The notes beneath the pieces are model-generated. The model was given only the letters and a program-made list of their open reading frames with translations. It was not told where the DNA came from and made no database searches. Source: Planctomonas deserti (GTDB lineage Bacteria > Actinomycetota > Actinomycetes > Actinomycetales > Microbacteriaceae). Taken from it: 64,000 bases of DNA. Made by a program: the position numbers and the translations under genes. Shown piece by piece: positions 8,176 to 16,751 of this stretch (the stretch's first letter is position 1; each line of letters begins with the position of its first letter). The stretch lies in NCBI RefSeq assembly GCF_003067705.1, contig NZ_QANL01000004.1:124001-188000 (forward strand), read 5' to 3'.

Positions 8176-9333
8176 TCAGGCGTCGGGCAGCGGACCGAGG
8201 AGCGCGTTGGCGACCGCGCGCCGGGCGGCGCGCTCGCTCGACGGGTGGAACTGCCCCGCGGTGACGTCGCGGTAAAGCCGCGCCAGTTCGCTCACCGAGC
8301 GATACGCGCCGCCGCCCGCGACGCCCATGGCCCCGTCGACCACCGTGCGCGCCGTGCGCGTCGCGCGCACCTTCGCGCCGACGAGCCGCGGCAACCACGC
8401 GCGGCCGTGGTCGACGCCGGCGTCCACGTCCCGGGCCAGCTCGAGGATCGGCGGCAGCTGTCCGTCCTGAGCGATGGCCGCCTCGGCGAGGGCCGACCGC
8501 ACGTCGGGGTCCTCGGCGAGTGTGCGCCCGCCGAGCCGTGCAGAGGTGCGCGTGAGGGCGGACTCCGCCGCCAGCTGCACCGCACGCTCGCCGATGCCGA
8601 CGTAGACCGACGACACGAGGAGCTCGAACGCGGCGAAGATCGCGAACGTGAACGGGTCCGCGCTCGGGCCCACCGGGAGGATCCGCGAGACGCGGGCGGG
8701 TTCCACCCGCGCTCCCTCCAGCACGGTCGTGTGGCTCTGCGTCGCCCGCATGCCGAGGGTGTCCCAGTCCTCGAGGATGCGGTAGCCCTCCGACCCGCGG
8801 TCGAGGAAGCCGTGGACGAGCATGGGCGCATCCGGGTCGCTGTCGTCGCGACCGAACACGCCGAGGCGCGTCCACGCGGGCGCGAGCGAGCCGAACACCT
8901 TGGTGCCGAAGTAGCGGTAGCCGCCGTCCTCCTCGGGCACGGCCCGGGTGAAGGAGTCGGCGAGCACCTCGTCGTTGCCGGGCTCGCTAATGCCGAAGGC
9001 GAAGACCTCGCCGGCAGCGGCGTCGCGCAGGACCCACTCCAGGCTCTCGTCGCCGCGGGAGCGCAGCAGCGCGGCGACGGCCGTCCACAGGATGTGCATG
9101 TTCACCGCGAGCGCCGTCGCGGGTGCCGCCTCGGCCAGCCGCGCCTGCTCCCGCACGGCGGCGGCGACGGGGAAGCCCGCACCGCCGAGGTCGGCGGGCA
9201 CCATCATCGCGAGATAGCCCGCGGCGCGCAGCTCGTCGAGGTCTTCGGCGAAGAAGGCGTTGCGGCGGTCGTAGTCCGCGGCGCGGTCGCGGATGCGGGC
9301 GAGGAGCGCCTCGTCGAGCAGGGAGTCGGCCAT
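8176..9333 (-). CDS. Acyl-CoA dehydrogenase family protein (385 aa)
   Basis: This is a flavin-dependent acyl-CoA dehydrogenase-like oxidoreductase. It has an alpha-helical N-terminal domain (RAAGYLAMMVPADLGGAG), a central beta domain (FAFGISEPGNDEVL, then GTKVFGSLAPAWT and WDTLGMRATQSHT) and a C-terminal helical domain ending RLYRDVTAGQFHPSSE. The usual catalytic Glu position is not obvious in the C-terminal domain, so it may act as a hydroxylase or desulfurase-type relative rather than a beta-oxidation enzyme. ATG 9333 is preferred over GTG 9351. There is a GAGGG just upstream, closer than ideal. Confidence 0.78.
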   Translation of the reverse strand: MADSLLDEALLARIRDRAADYDRRNAFFAEDLDELRAAGYLAMMVPADLGGAGFPVAAAVREQARLAEAAPATALAVNMHILWTAVAALLRSRGDESLEWVLRDAAAGEVFAFGISEPGNDEVLADSFTRAVPEEDGGYRYFGTKVFGSLAPAWTRLGVFGRDDSDPDAPMLVHGFLDRGSEGYRILEDWDTLGMRATQSHTTVLEGARVEPARVSRILPVGPSADPFTFAIFAAFELLVSSVYVGIGERAVQLAAESALTRTSARLGGRTLAEDPDVRSALAEAAIAQDGQLPPILELARDVDAGVDHGRAWLPRLVGAKVRATRTARTVVDGAMGVAGGGAYRSVSELARLYRDVTAGQFHPSSERAARRAVANALLGPLPDA

Positions 9334-9413
9334 GCCCTCAGTCAACAGCACCAGGAGGATAATGGACTGTTTGTCGGAGGCGGTGCGGGCCGCCGGGAAC
9401 GGGAGGGAGTCTC

Positions 9414-10208
9414 ATGACCGAGCAGCATCCGTGGCGGCGGTACGTCGCGATCGGCGACTCGTTCACGGAGGGCATCGGCGACCCCGAGCCGAGCAGCCCC
9501 GGCGGCCACCGCGGCTGGGCCGATCGCGTCGCCGAGGTGCTCGCGGCGGGGACCGAGGACTTCGCCTACGCCAATCTCGCCATCCGCGGAAGGCTGCTGC
9601 AGCAGATCATCGACGAGCAGGTCGAGGCCGCGCTCGAGCTGCGGCCGGACCTCATCAGCGTGTCGGCCGGCGGGAACGACCTCATCCGCCCCGGAGCGGA
9701 CCCGGACGACATGGCTGCCAAGTTCGAGGGCATGGTGGAGCGCCTGCGCTCGCAGGGGGCGACGGTGGTCATCTTCACCGGTTCCGACACCGGCTGGTCA
9801 CCGGTCTTCGGGCGCATCCGCGGAAAGATCGCGATCTACAACGAGAACCTCCGTGCCATCGCCGCCCGGCACGACTGCGTCGTCGCCGACATGTGGGCGC
9901 TCACCGAGGTGCGCGACGCCCGGATGTGGGACGTCGACCGGCTGCACTTCGCGCCCCTCGGCCACCACACGATCGCCCGCATGGTGCTGGCGTCGCTCAA
10001 CGTCCCGAACGCGCTGCAGCCGCTGAAGCCGGAGCCCCTTCCTGCGCGAAGCTGGCGTCAGGCCCGGTCGGAGGACTTCGTCTGGGCGCGGGAGTACTTC
10101 GTGCCGTGGGTGCTGCGCCGCATCCGCCACCAGTCCTCCGGAGACGGCCGTTCGCCCAAGCGGCCCGAGGCCAACCCCTACGCACACGTCGGCAGCCCGG
10201 ACGCGTGA
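9414..10208 (+). CDS. SGNH/GDSL-type esterase, cytoplasmic (264 aa)
   Basis: The protein starts directly with its catalytic domain and has no signal peptide. Block I is VAIGDSFTEG (Ser16), block III is SAGGNDL (Asn88) and block V is DRLHFAPLGHH (Asp175, His178). The family hydrolyses esters on lipids or carbohydrates; the substrate is unknown. The last 60 residues form a basic, Arg/Trp-rich tail (RSWRQARSEDFVWAREYF). GGGAGGGAG lies 5-13 nt upstream of the ATG. The stop codon is itself inside the loop of a 15-bp hairpin. Confidence 0.82.
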   Translation: MTEQHPWRRYVAIGDSFTEGIGDPEPSSPGGHRGWADRVAEVLAAGTEDFAYANLAIRGRLLQQIIDEQVEAALELRPDLISVSAGGNDLIRPGADPDDMAAKFEGMVERLRSQGATVVIFTGSDTGWSPVFGRIRGKIAIYNENLRAIAARHDCVVADMWALTEVRDARMWDVDRLHFAPLGHHTIARMVLASLNVPNALQPLKPEPLPARSWRQARSEDFVWAREYFVPWVLRRIRHQSSGDGRSPKRPEANPYAHVGSPDA

Positions 10209-10223
10209 CGCGTCCGGGCTGCC
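10191..10223. terminator. Perfect hairpin with the stop codon in its loop
   Basis: Bases 10191-10205 are the exact reverse complement of 10209-10223, and the 3-nt loop is the TGA stop of the SGNH hydrolase. It lies 25 bp from the end of the convergent desaturase gene and probably terminates both. Confidence 0.7.
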
Positions 10224-10247
10224 GGTGAGAGGTGCGGTGCCGCCGAT

Positions 10248-11363
10248 CTAGCGCGTGCGGAAGCTCGCGGTCATCGGGCAGTCGAACGGGTCGCGGGCGG
10301 CGAGGCCGACCCGGTTGAGGTAGGCGATCACGATGCTGTACGACTCGCGCAGCGACGTCTCCGTGTAGAGGATGTTGTGCTTCGCGCAGTACTCGCGCAC
10401 GATCGCCTGGGCCCGGCGCAGGTGGGGCCTGGGCATGTTCGGGAAGAGGTGGTGCTCGACCTGGTAGTTGAGCCCGCCCATGAACGTGTCCATGAAGCCG
10501 CCGCCGCGGATGTTGCGCGAGGTGAGCACCTGACGGCGGAGGAAGTCCACCTTGCTCTCCTTGGGCAGCTGCGGCATGCCCTTGTGGTTCGGGGCGAACG
10601 ATGCGCCCATGTACAGGCCGAAGACGGCGAGCTGCACGCCGACGAACGCGAACGCCATGCCGAGCGGGAGGAAGTAGAAGACCACGGCGAGGTAGCCGAT
10701 GATGCGCACGCTGAGCATGCTGATCTCGAGCGCCCGCTTGTCGACCTTGCCGCGGCCGAAGACGGTGCGGAGGCTCGTGATGTGCAGGTTGAGGCCCTCG
10801 AGCAGCAGCAGCGGGAAGAACAGGTAGCCCTGCTTGCGCACGACGAACGCGACGACGCGGTTCTTGACGTCGGCGGCGTCCTCCTCGCGGAAGCGGATGA
10901 AGTCCGGCGAGATGTCCGGGTCCTTGCCGACCACGTTGGGGTTCGCGTGGTGGCGGCTGTGCTTCGTCATCCACCAGGAGTAGCTGATGCCCACGAAGAC
11001 GTTGGCGAGCAGCCGGCCGGTCACGTCGTTGGCCTTGCCCGAGGTGAACACCTGTCGGTGCGACGCCTCGTGGGCGAGGAAGGCGAACTGCGTGAACAGC
11101 ACGCCGAGTCCGGCGGCGACGATCAGCTGGTACCAGCTGTCGCCGAGCAGAGCGAAGGCGACGAAGGCGGCCGCGGTCAGCAGGGTGATGATCGAGAACA
11201 TCGTGATGTAGAAGCCACGACGTCGACCGAGGAGGCCGGCCTCCCGCACGGTGTGCAGGAGCGCGGAGTACTCGGTGGTGGGATTGGAGCCGTTGCCGCC
11301 GCCCGGCCGGGTGCGCACGATGCGGACGGCGGGGGACGAAACGGTTACGGTCGGAGAGCTCAC
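10248..11363 (-). CDS. Membrane fatty acid desaturase (371 aa)
   Basis: This is a di-iron acyl-CoA or acyl-lipid desaturase in the membrane. The three His boxes are present: HEASHR (near 108), HSRHHANPN (near 144) and QVEHHLFP (near 310). Pairs of hydrophobic helices lie before the first and between the second and third boxes. Gln in place of the first His of box 3 is the pattern of front-end/linoleoyl-CoA-type desaturases and of mycobacterial DesA3-like enzymes. Regioselectivity cannot be set from sequence. The start is GTG with AGGGG 5 nt upstream. Electron donors are not encoded nearby. Confidence 0.88.
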   Translation of the reverse strand: MSSPTVTVSSPAVRIVRTRPGGGNGSNPTTEYSALLHTVREAGLLGRRRGFYITMFSIITLLTAAAFVAFALLGDSWYQLIVAAGLGVLFTQFAFLAHEASHRQVFTSGKANDVTGRLLANVFVGISYSWWMTKHSRHHANPNVVGKDPDISPDFIRFREEDAADVKNRVVAFVVRKQGYLFFPLLLLEGLNLHITSLRTVFGRGKVDKRALEISMLSVRIIGYLAVVFYFLPLGMAFAFVGVQLAVFGLYMGASFAPNHKGMPQLPKESKVDFLRRQVLTSRNIRGGGFMDTFMGGLNYQVEHHLFPNMPRPHLRRAQAIVREYCAKHNILYTETSLRESYSIVIAYLNRVGLAARDPFDCPMTASFRTR

Positions 11364-11510
11364 GGGACCCCTGGGTTGTTCATTGACTCGCCAGCCAGGT
11401 TGTGAGCGATCGCTCGTACGTTAGTCGGCAGCCTAGAGCCGATCGCTGAGAAAGCGCCCCGGGTTGCAGCGGGCGTGGCGGAGGACTATGACGGCTCCGC
11501 CGCGCCGGGG

Positions 11511-12743
11511 TCAGAAGATCGACTCCGGATGGGTCAGCTTCCACCAGCCGTCGGCCGGCTCGAGCGCGTCGCCGAGCTCGAGCGGAACGACGATCTCGTC
11601 GCCGTCCACCGTGAAGGTGGCCGTGCCCGAGGCGTCACCGGGATCGCCCTCGTCCACGCGTGGCACGTTCACGGCCGCGTCGATGGGCGTGTCGGCCCAG
11701 ACGACGACCGAGGCGTCCTCGGTTGCGACGACCGAGGCGTCGCTCCCCCACTCGGTGCGGAGCGTGCCGAACTCCTGGCCCTTCGTCGCGAGGGGAACCT
11801 CGTGGAAGCTCTCCCGGATCCCGGCGACGAGCGTCCGCACGTCGGCCGCGAGCTGCGGGTGATCCGGGCTGCCGACCCCGCCGAGGAAGACGCCGACCAC
11901 GGTGACGGTCGAGGATCCGACGGGCACGTCGACGGCCCAGAGGAGGCACTTGCCCGCCGCGTCGAGCGTCCCGGTCTTGATCCCCCGGTATCCGTCGGCA
12001 CCGATCAGGAGGTTGCGGTTGGCGAGGGCGCCGATGCCGGCCACGTCCACGGTCGCCGAGGAGACGATCTCGGAGATCAGCGGCTGCGCGAGGGCGAGCT
12101 CGCCGATGGCGATCATGTCCTCGGGGGTGCTCACGGAGAGCGGGGACAGCCCCATCGCATCCGCGACGACCGTGCCGCCGAGCCCCTGCTCCGCGAGCCA
12201 GGCGTTGGCCGCGGTCAGGTACTCGTCGTGGCCACCGAAGGCCCACCGCCCGAGCACCGCCGCATAGTTGTTGGCCGACGCGACGAGTGCGCCCTCGAGC
12301 AGGTCGCGCTCGGACAGCTCCGTTCCGGGAACCGCGGGCTGCACGAGGCCGAGCTGCGCGACGATCTCCCTGCGCATCGCCTCGTCCTCCTCGGTGAACG
12401 CGACCATGGGGCCGTCCTCGCTCCCGGACAGCGGCTTCGCGTCGAGCACGACGAGCGCCGTGATGACCTTGGTGAGGCTCGCGATGGGCACCTGCTCCTG
12501 CAGGCCGCTCGTGGCCAGCAGCCCGTCGAAGCCGACGGCACCGATGGCGTTCTCGCCGTAGGAGGGCCAGGTGAGGGTCGCGGGCGCCGGCGTTGCAGGC
12601 GCGGCGGGGGCGACCGAGGCGACGGCGGCGGGCGCCGGGGCAAGCAGAGCGGTGGGCGTGTAGACGCCGGCGGCGAGCACGAGCACCCCGCCGATCGCGG
12701 CGGCGATCCGGCGGCGGCGGAAGTGTCGTCGGCTCGTCTGCAC
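11511..12743 (-). CDS. D-alanyl-D-alanine carboxypeptidase-like protein, S11/PBP5 family (410 aa)
   Basis: This is a predicted extracytoplasmic serine D,D-peptidase that trims peptidoglycan stem peptides. The N-terminus has an Arg-rich cluster (RRHFRRRR) and one hydrophobic segment (13-33), followed by an Ala/Pro linker. Active-site motifs are SLTK (Ser89, Lys92), SAN (156-158) and KTG (256-258). A C-terminal domain follows. There is no C-terminal amphipathic anchor, so it is probably held by the N-terminal helix. The GTG start is 15 bp after the stop of the RNA methyltransferase gene, suggesting one transcript. Confidence 0.83.
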   Translation of the reverse strand: MQTSRRHFRRRRIAAAIGGVLVLAAGVYTPTALLAPAPAAVASVAPAAPATPAPATLTWPSYGENAIGAVGFDGLLATSGLQEQVPIASLTKVITALVVLDAKPLSGSEDGPMVAFTEEDEAMRREIVAQLGLVQPAVPGTELSERDLLEGALVASANNYAAVLGRWAFGGHDEYLTAANAWLAEQGLGGTVVADAMGLSPLSVSTPEDMIAIGELALAQPLISEIVSSATVDVAGIGALANRNLLIGADGYRGIKTGTLDAAGKCLLWAVDVPVGSSTVTVVGVFLGGVGSPDHPQLAADVRTLVAGIRESFHEVPLATKGQEFGTLRTEWGSDASVVATEDASVVVWADTPIDAAVNVPRVDEGDPGDASGTATFTVDGDEIVVPLELGDALEPADGWWKLTHPESIF

Positions 12744-12758
12744 CAGGGAATTCTAGGG

Positions 12759-13568
12759 CTACGGCCTCGGGCGAAGCGTGTACAGCGCCACCGCGCTCGC
12801 GGCCGCGACGTTCAGCGAGTCCACCCCGTGCAGCATCGGGATGATCACGGTGGAGTCGGCCACGGACAGCGCCGTGCGGCTGAGCCCGTCGCCCTCGGCG
12901 CCGAGCACGAGCGCGATGCGTTCGGGGGCCACGGCGGCGAAGTCGTCGAGCGACACGGCGTCCTCGGTCAGGGCGAGGGCGGCCAGGTGGAACCCGAGCC
13001 CCTTCAGCAGCGGCGCCGCCTCCCGCCACTCGGGCAGCCTCGTCCACGGCACCTGCAGCACCGTTCCCATGCTGACCCGCACGCTGCGGCGGTAGAGCGG
13101 GTCCGCGCAGCGCGGCGTCACGAGCACGGCGTCCGCCCCGATCCCGGCCACCGCGCGGAAGATTGCGCCGACGTTGGTGTGGTCCACGATGTCCTCGAGC
13201 ACCACGATCCGGCGGGCGGACGAGACGACGGACTCCACGGACGGGAGCTCGGGGCGATGCATCGCGGCGAGCGCACCGCGATGCAGGTGGTAGCCGGTGA
13301 GGGTCCGGAGCACGTCCGCGTCGCCGACGTAGACCGGCACGTCGGGGAACGCGGCGAGCAGCGGCTCGACGTCGGGCAGCCACTGCTCCTGCAGCAGCAC
13401 GGACCGCGGCCGGTGCCCCGCACCGATCGCGCGCCCGATCACCTTGGTCGACTCCGCGATATAGAGGCCGCCGGCTGGCTCGCTCACCCGGCGCAGCGCC
13501 ACGTCGGTGAGCCGCGAGTAGTCGGCGAGTTCGGGGACGTCGAGGTCCGTTATGCGGATGATCTGCAC
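12759..13568 (-). CDS. TrmH/SpoU family RNA 2'-O-methyltransferase (269 aa)
   Basis: This is a SAM-dependent 2'-O-ribose methyltransferase of the SPOUT class that acts on rRNA or tRNA. A substrate-binding N-terminal domain covers about 1-115. The knotted domain carries motif 1 VLEDIVDHTNVGAIFRAV, motif 2 VLGAEGDGLS and motif 3 IPMLHGVDSLNVAAA, all intact. The GTG at 13568 gives the typical N-terminus MQIIRITDLDVPEL, with AAGGGC 10 nt upstream. It is divergent from the sirtuin gene. The target nucleotide is unknown. Confidence 0.85.
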   Translation of the reverse strand: MQIIRITDLDVPELADYSRLTDVALRRVSEPAGGLYIAESTKVIGRAIGAGHRPRSVLLQEQWLPDVEPLLAAFPDVPVYVGDADVLRTLTGYHLHRGALAAMHRPELPSVESVVSSARRIVVLEDIVDHTNVGAIFRAVAGIGADAVLVTPRCADPLYRRSVRVSMGTVLQVPWTRLPEWREAAPLLKGLGFHLAALALTEDAVSLDDFAAVAPERIALVLGAEGDGLSRTALSVADSTVIIPMLHGVDSLNVAAASAVALYTLRPRP

Positions 13569-13629
13569 GGAGATTGCTGCCCTTCGACCGGCGGGCGGGG
13601 CTGGGAACAACCGCGGCGCACTCGCTGTT

Positions 13630-13635
13630 TAGACT
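13630..13635 (+). promoter_or_regulatory. Putative -10 box of the sirtuin gene
   Basis: TAGACT matches the actinobacterial TAnnnT -10 pattern. It lies 36 bp before the TTG start, which has its own GGGAGG. No convincing -35 is seen. The same hexamer precedes treS and ctaA in this window. Confidence 0.45.
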
Positions 13636-13671
13636 TCTGGAAACAGTAACGCGTCGAGTCGGGAGGCTTGT

Positions 13672-14529
13672 TTGGCTGCATCAGCCGCACCGGCCGAGTC
13701 CGTCGCAGCCGCGACCGTCAAGCACATCGAGGCCGCGGCCGAGATCATGCGCCGCGGCACGACGGCGGTGCTGACGGGCGCCGGCATCAGCACGGACTCC
13801 GGGATCCCGGACTATCGCGGGCAGGGCGCGCCGAAGCGCACCCCGATGACATTCCAGCAGTTCCGCGGCGACGCGGCGTTCCGAAGGCGGTACTGGGCCG
13901 GCAGCCACGTGGGCTGGCGCATGTTCGACGCGGCCGAGCCCAACGACGGGCACCGGATGCTCGCTCGCCTCGAGGAGGACGGGCACGTCAACGGCATCGT
14001 CACCCAGAACGTCGACGGTCTGCACCTGAAGGCGGGCTCCCGCCGGGTCGTGGACCTGCACGGCTCCATGCACCGCGTCGTCTGCCTCGTGTGCGGGCAG
14101 ACCTTCGCCCGGTCGAGCATCGCCGAGCGCATCGCGGCCGACAACCCGTGGCTCGAGCAGCCCGAGTCCGTGGTGATGAACCCGGACGGCGACGCCGAGA
14201 TCGCCAGAGCCGACGAGTTCGTCGTGCCCGACTGCACCGTGTGCGGGGGCATGCTGAAGCCCGACATCGTCTACTTCGGCGAGCTGATCCCCACCGAGAA
14301 ATTCGAGGAGGCGGCCGGGATCGTGCACACGGCCGACGCCCTGCTGATCGCCGGGTCGTCCCTCGTCGTGAACTCCGGCATCCGGCTGCTCGAGCAGGCG
14401 CTGCGCCGCCGACTGCCGGTGATCATCGTCAACCGCGGCGTGACGAAGGGCGACCCGCGCGCTACGGTCAAGATCGACGGCGGGGCGTCCGAGACGCTCG
14501 CCCGCATCGCCCCCCTGCTCGGGGTCTGA
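13672..14529 (+). CDS. NAD-dependent protein deacylase, Sir2/CobB family (285 aa)
   Basis: The sirtuin uses NAD to remove acyl groups from protein lysines. GAGIS (36-40), GIPDYRG (44-50), TQNVDGLH (111-118) and the catalytic His130 are present. Two zinc knuckles are visible (Cys138/Cys141 and Cys188/Cys191). The later GSS and NRG NAD-binding loops are also intact. The TTG at 13672 is taken as start because GGGAGG lies 5 nt upstream. The histidine phosphatase gene follows after 32 bp and is likely co-transcribed. Confidence 0.9.
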   Translation: MAASAAPAESVAAATVKHIEAAAEIMRRGTTAVLTGAGISTDSGIPDYRGQGAPKRTPMTFQQFRGDAAFRRRYWAGSHVGWRMFDAAEPNDGHRMLARLEEDGHVNGIVTQNVDGLHLKAGSRRVVDLHGSMHRVVCLVCGQTFARSSIAERIAADNPWLEQPESVVMNPDGDAEIARADEFVVPDCTVCGGMLKPDIVYFGELIPTEKFEEAAGIVHTADALLIAGSSLVVNSGIRLLEQALRRRLPVIIVNRGVTKGDPRATVKIDGGASETLARIAPLLGV

Positions 14530-14561
14530 CGCCGCACCCGACCGAAAGAGACGCCACACCT

Positions 14562-15176
14562 GTGACCCGCATCGCCCTCGTCCGCCATGGCCAGACCGAC
14601 TGGAACCGGTCCCGTCGCATTCAGGGGGCGACCGACATCCCGCTCAACGACGTGGGGCGCAGGCAGGCCAGGGACGCCGCGGACGCGCTCGCGGGCGGCG
14701 ACTGGGGCGCAGTGTACTCGAGCCCGCTCTCCCGAGCCGCCGAGACGGGATCGATCATCGCCGCACGCCTGGGTCTGCCCGATCCCGTCGCGATCGAGGG
14801 GCTCGCCGAGCGCACCTACGGGCAGGCCGAGGGCCTCACCGGCAGCGAGGTGCGCGAGCGCTTCGCCGGTGCCCCTGTGCCTGGCCGGGAGTCGACGGAG
14901 TCCGTGCTCGCGCGGGCGCTCGCCGCGCTGGACGACCTCGCCGAGCGGCACTCCGACGACGGGATCGTGGTGGTCTCGCACGGCGGCGTGATCGGCGCGC
15001 TCGTCCGCTGGCTCAGCGACGAGCGGCTGCCCGCGCCCGGCATGCTCATCCTCAACGGCTCGGCCCACATGTTCGAGCACCGCGACGGCTCGCTGGCGCT
15101 CGTCGACTTCGTGGGCGCCGACGAGGACCTCGACATGGTCGGCGACCCGGACGACCGCATCCCCGTCTCCCGCTGA
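14562..15176 (+). CDS. Histidine phosphatase family protein, phosphoglycerate mutase-like (204 aa)
   Basis: This is a phosphohistidine-forming phosphatase. LVRHGQT (His9) and Arg8 form the phosphate pocket, SSPLSRAAET follows, and VVSHGGVI holds the second catalytic His. Its size suits the broad-specificity GpmB/CobC group rather than the glycolytic mutase. The GTG start has AAAGAG about 12 nt upstream. It is the last gene before a 500-bp repeat-filled convergent gap. Confidence 0.83.
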   Translation: MTRIALVRHGQTDWNRSRRIQGATDIPLNDVGRRQARDAADALAGGDWGAVYSSPLSRAAETGSIIAARLGLPDPVAIEGLAERTYGQAEGLTGSEVRERFAGAPVPGRESTESVLARALAALDDLAERHSDDGIVVVSHGGVIGALVRWLSDERLPAPGMLILNGSAHMFEHRDGSLALVDFVGADEDLDMVGDPDDRIPVSR

Positions 15177-15252
15177 CGCGGGGGCCTGAGGGTCGCGCTC
15201 ACGGCGATTCGGGGGCTCCGCGTCGCACCATACGGTTGCTGAGCACCATACG

Positions 15253-15275
15253 GTCGCTGAGCCTGTCGAAGCGAC
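15253..15275. repeat. REP-like hairpin, stem type GTCGCT/AGCGAC
   Basis: One of nine copies in the window of a 23-bp hairpin with 6-bp stem and 11-nt loop GAGCCTGTCGA. A truncated copy of its left flank (CACCATACGGTTGCTGAG) sits just before it at about 15227. It lies in the 504-bp gap between the convergent phosphatase and glycosyltransferase genes, which contains only repeats and no credible gene. Confidence 0.7.
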
Positions 15276-15301
15276 GCAAGACACCTATCTGACTCCCAGT
15301 G

Positions 15302-15415
15302 CAGGCTCGCTGATCCGCAACACAGGCTCGCTCACACCCTCGGACCGACAACGCCGCCGACCAACCGCGCCAACGCGTCACCAGGGCCTGTATTGGGGGC
15401 GCCGGGCCTGTATTG
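15302..15415. repeat. Second inverted, tandem-armed repeat
   Basis: Two direct copies of CAGGCTCGCT (15302 and 15323) face two direct copies of GGGCCTGTATTG (15384 and 15404). The right units, reverse-complemented (CAATACAGGCCC), resemble the left units (CAACACAGGCTC). This gives a foldback with duplicated arms, similar in plan to the neighbouring element but different in sequence. Confidence 0.5.
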
Positions 15416-15429
15416 AAACTCGCGCTCGA

Positions 15430-15573
15430 CGCAGTTCAGCACATCCCAAACAGCACCCGACGCAACTCAGCAGATCGCGGACTGCACTGAACGCAACTCA
15501 GCAGATCTGCGCGACCGGTCGGCGAGTCGCAGCCTCTTCCCCGCCGTGTCGCTCGGATTTGCTGAATTGAGTC
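15430..15573. repeat. Foldback repeat, locus A (three left half-units, 31-bp period)
   Basis: Three left half-units with core CGCARYTCAGCASATC begin at 15430, 15461 and 15492, spaced exactly 31 bp. A degraded central hairpin (GCGAC... / ...GTCGC) and one right half-unit (GATTTGCTGAATTGAGTC, ending 15573) follow. The element is related to loci at 28866, 38834 and 39062. A REP hairpin begins 8 bp after its right end. Confidence 0.7.
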
Positions 15574-15580
15574 GGGTTTC

Positions 15581-15603
15581 GTCCCTTCGACAGGCTCAGG
15601 GAC
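15581..15603. repeat. REP-like hairpin, stem type GTCCCT/AGGGAC (inverted)
   Basis: The same 23-bp family is here in reverse orientation with the alternative compensated stem. It sits immediately beyond the right end of foldback locus A. Confidence 0.7.
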
Positions 15604-15680
15604 CGTCGGGGACACCTTCGCAGACAGCTCAGGGAACGTACTGCCCGGCCCGCACCCCGCACCCCCCCACACCCGCACCC

Positions 15681-16751
15681 CTACGGGCGCCCCTCACCCA
15701 CACGGAGGAGCAGGTCGAGCAGGGCGTCCGCCGAGGACTCCCAGCTGAACTCGGAGTGGCGGTCGAACGCCGCGGCGGATCGCCTCTGCAGTTCGGACGG
15801 GTCCTCGAGCATGTGCACCGCGGACGCGACGTCCTCGGGACTCGAGGGATCAAAGTACAGGGCCGCGTCGCCGCCGATCTCGCGGAAGATCGGGATGTCG
15901 CTGGCCACCACCGGGGTGCCGACGCTCATCGCCTCGACGAGCGGGATGCCGAAGCCCTCATCCCGCGAGGCGGACACGAGTGCCGTCGCCCGGGACAGCA
16001 CCTCGCGGTACTCCTCGTCCGACGCCCCGCCGTGGAAGACGAGGGCACCCTCGGGCGCGAGCGCGGTCAGCCGGGCGCGGTCCTCGGGCGACTCGCGGCT
16101 CATCAGGTGCAACGTGTAACCCGGGAGCGCGTGCAGAGCCCGCGCGAGGGTCTCGACGTTCTTGTACGGCATGTACGAGCCCATGTAGACGAGCGAGCGC
16201 TCACGTTCCTCCACGGGCACGATCCGATCGACCGCGAGGTCGGCCGCGTTCCGCACGATCGTGACCGGCCGCCGCGTGAGGCGTCGCGCGCGGATGATCC
16301 GCGCCGTCGTCTCGGAAACCGTCACGACGGCGTCCGCCCGGTTCAGGAGGAACCGCTGGGGCCACCAGGTGAGGTGGTACAGGCGCCAGAGCAGCCGGAT
16401 CGGTGCGGGCAGGTTCAGCGGCGGGGTGCGGTGGGAGTAGTAGATGACGTCGTGGATGGTGAGCACGACCCTGTAGGCGCGGCCGAACGTGCCCATGGTC
16501 TGCATGGGGCTGAACACCACGTCGGGGCGGATGCGGTTCACCTGTCGGGCGACGAACGGCTCGCGGATGCTCGTCGGCGCCGACACCCGCTCCCACGGCA
16601 GCGCGGGCAGCATCTCGAGCTGCCGGTGGTCGCTGATCAGCATCGTGACCTCGTGCCGGCGGCCGAGCGCCTCGACGAGGCTCGCGGTGTACCTGCTGAT
16701 GCCGTCATGCCGGCCGACCCGCGTGTAGCGGCAGTCGAACACGATCTTCAC
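15681..16751 (-). CDS. Glycosyltransferase family 1/4 (GT-B), 356 aa
   Basis: This is a retaining GT-B glycosyltransferase acting in the cytoplasm, probably on a cell-envelope or capsular glycan. The N-terminal domain starts DCRYTRVGRHDGISRYT. The C-terminal nucleotide-sugar domain carries VYMGSYMPYKNVETL, LVSASRDEGFGIPLVEAMSVG (E-x7-E) and VVASDIPIFREIGGDAALYFDP. The start ATG overlaps the stop of the alpha/beta hydrolase gene by 4 bp, so the pair is translationally coupled. Donor and acceptor cannot be named. Confidence 0.85.
   Translation of the reverse strand: MKIVFDCRYTRVGRHDGISRYTASLVEALGRRHEVTMLISDHRQLEMLPALPWERVSAPTSIREPFVARQVNRIRPDVVFSPMQTMGTFGRAYRVVLTIHDVIYYSHRTPPLNLPAPIRLLWRLYHLTWWPQRFLLNRADAVVTVSETTARIIRARRLTRRPVTIVRNAADLAVDRIVPVEERERSLVYMGSYMPYKNVETLARALHALPGYTLHLMSRESPEDRARLTALAPEGALVFHGGASDEEYREVLSRATALVSASRDEGFGIPLVEAMSVGTPVVASDIPIFREIGGDAALYFDPSSPEDVASAVHMLEDPSELQRRSAAAFDRHSEFSWESSADALLDLLLRVGEGRP

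Noticed and set aside
15436-15678. Small minus-strand open frame in the repeat gap, and similar frames at 28862-29323 and 38309-39019
   Set aside because: They are translations of the REP and foldback repeats (recurring peptides such as EPVEG and DLLSCV), with no ribosome site.
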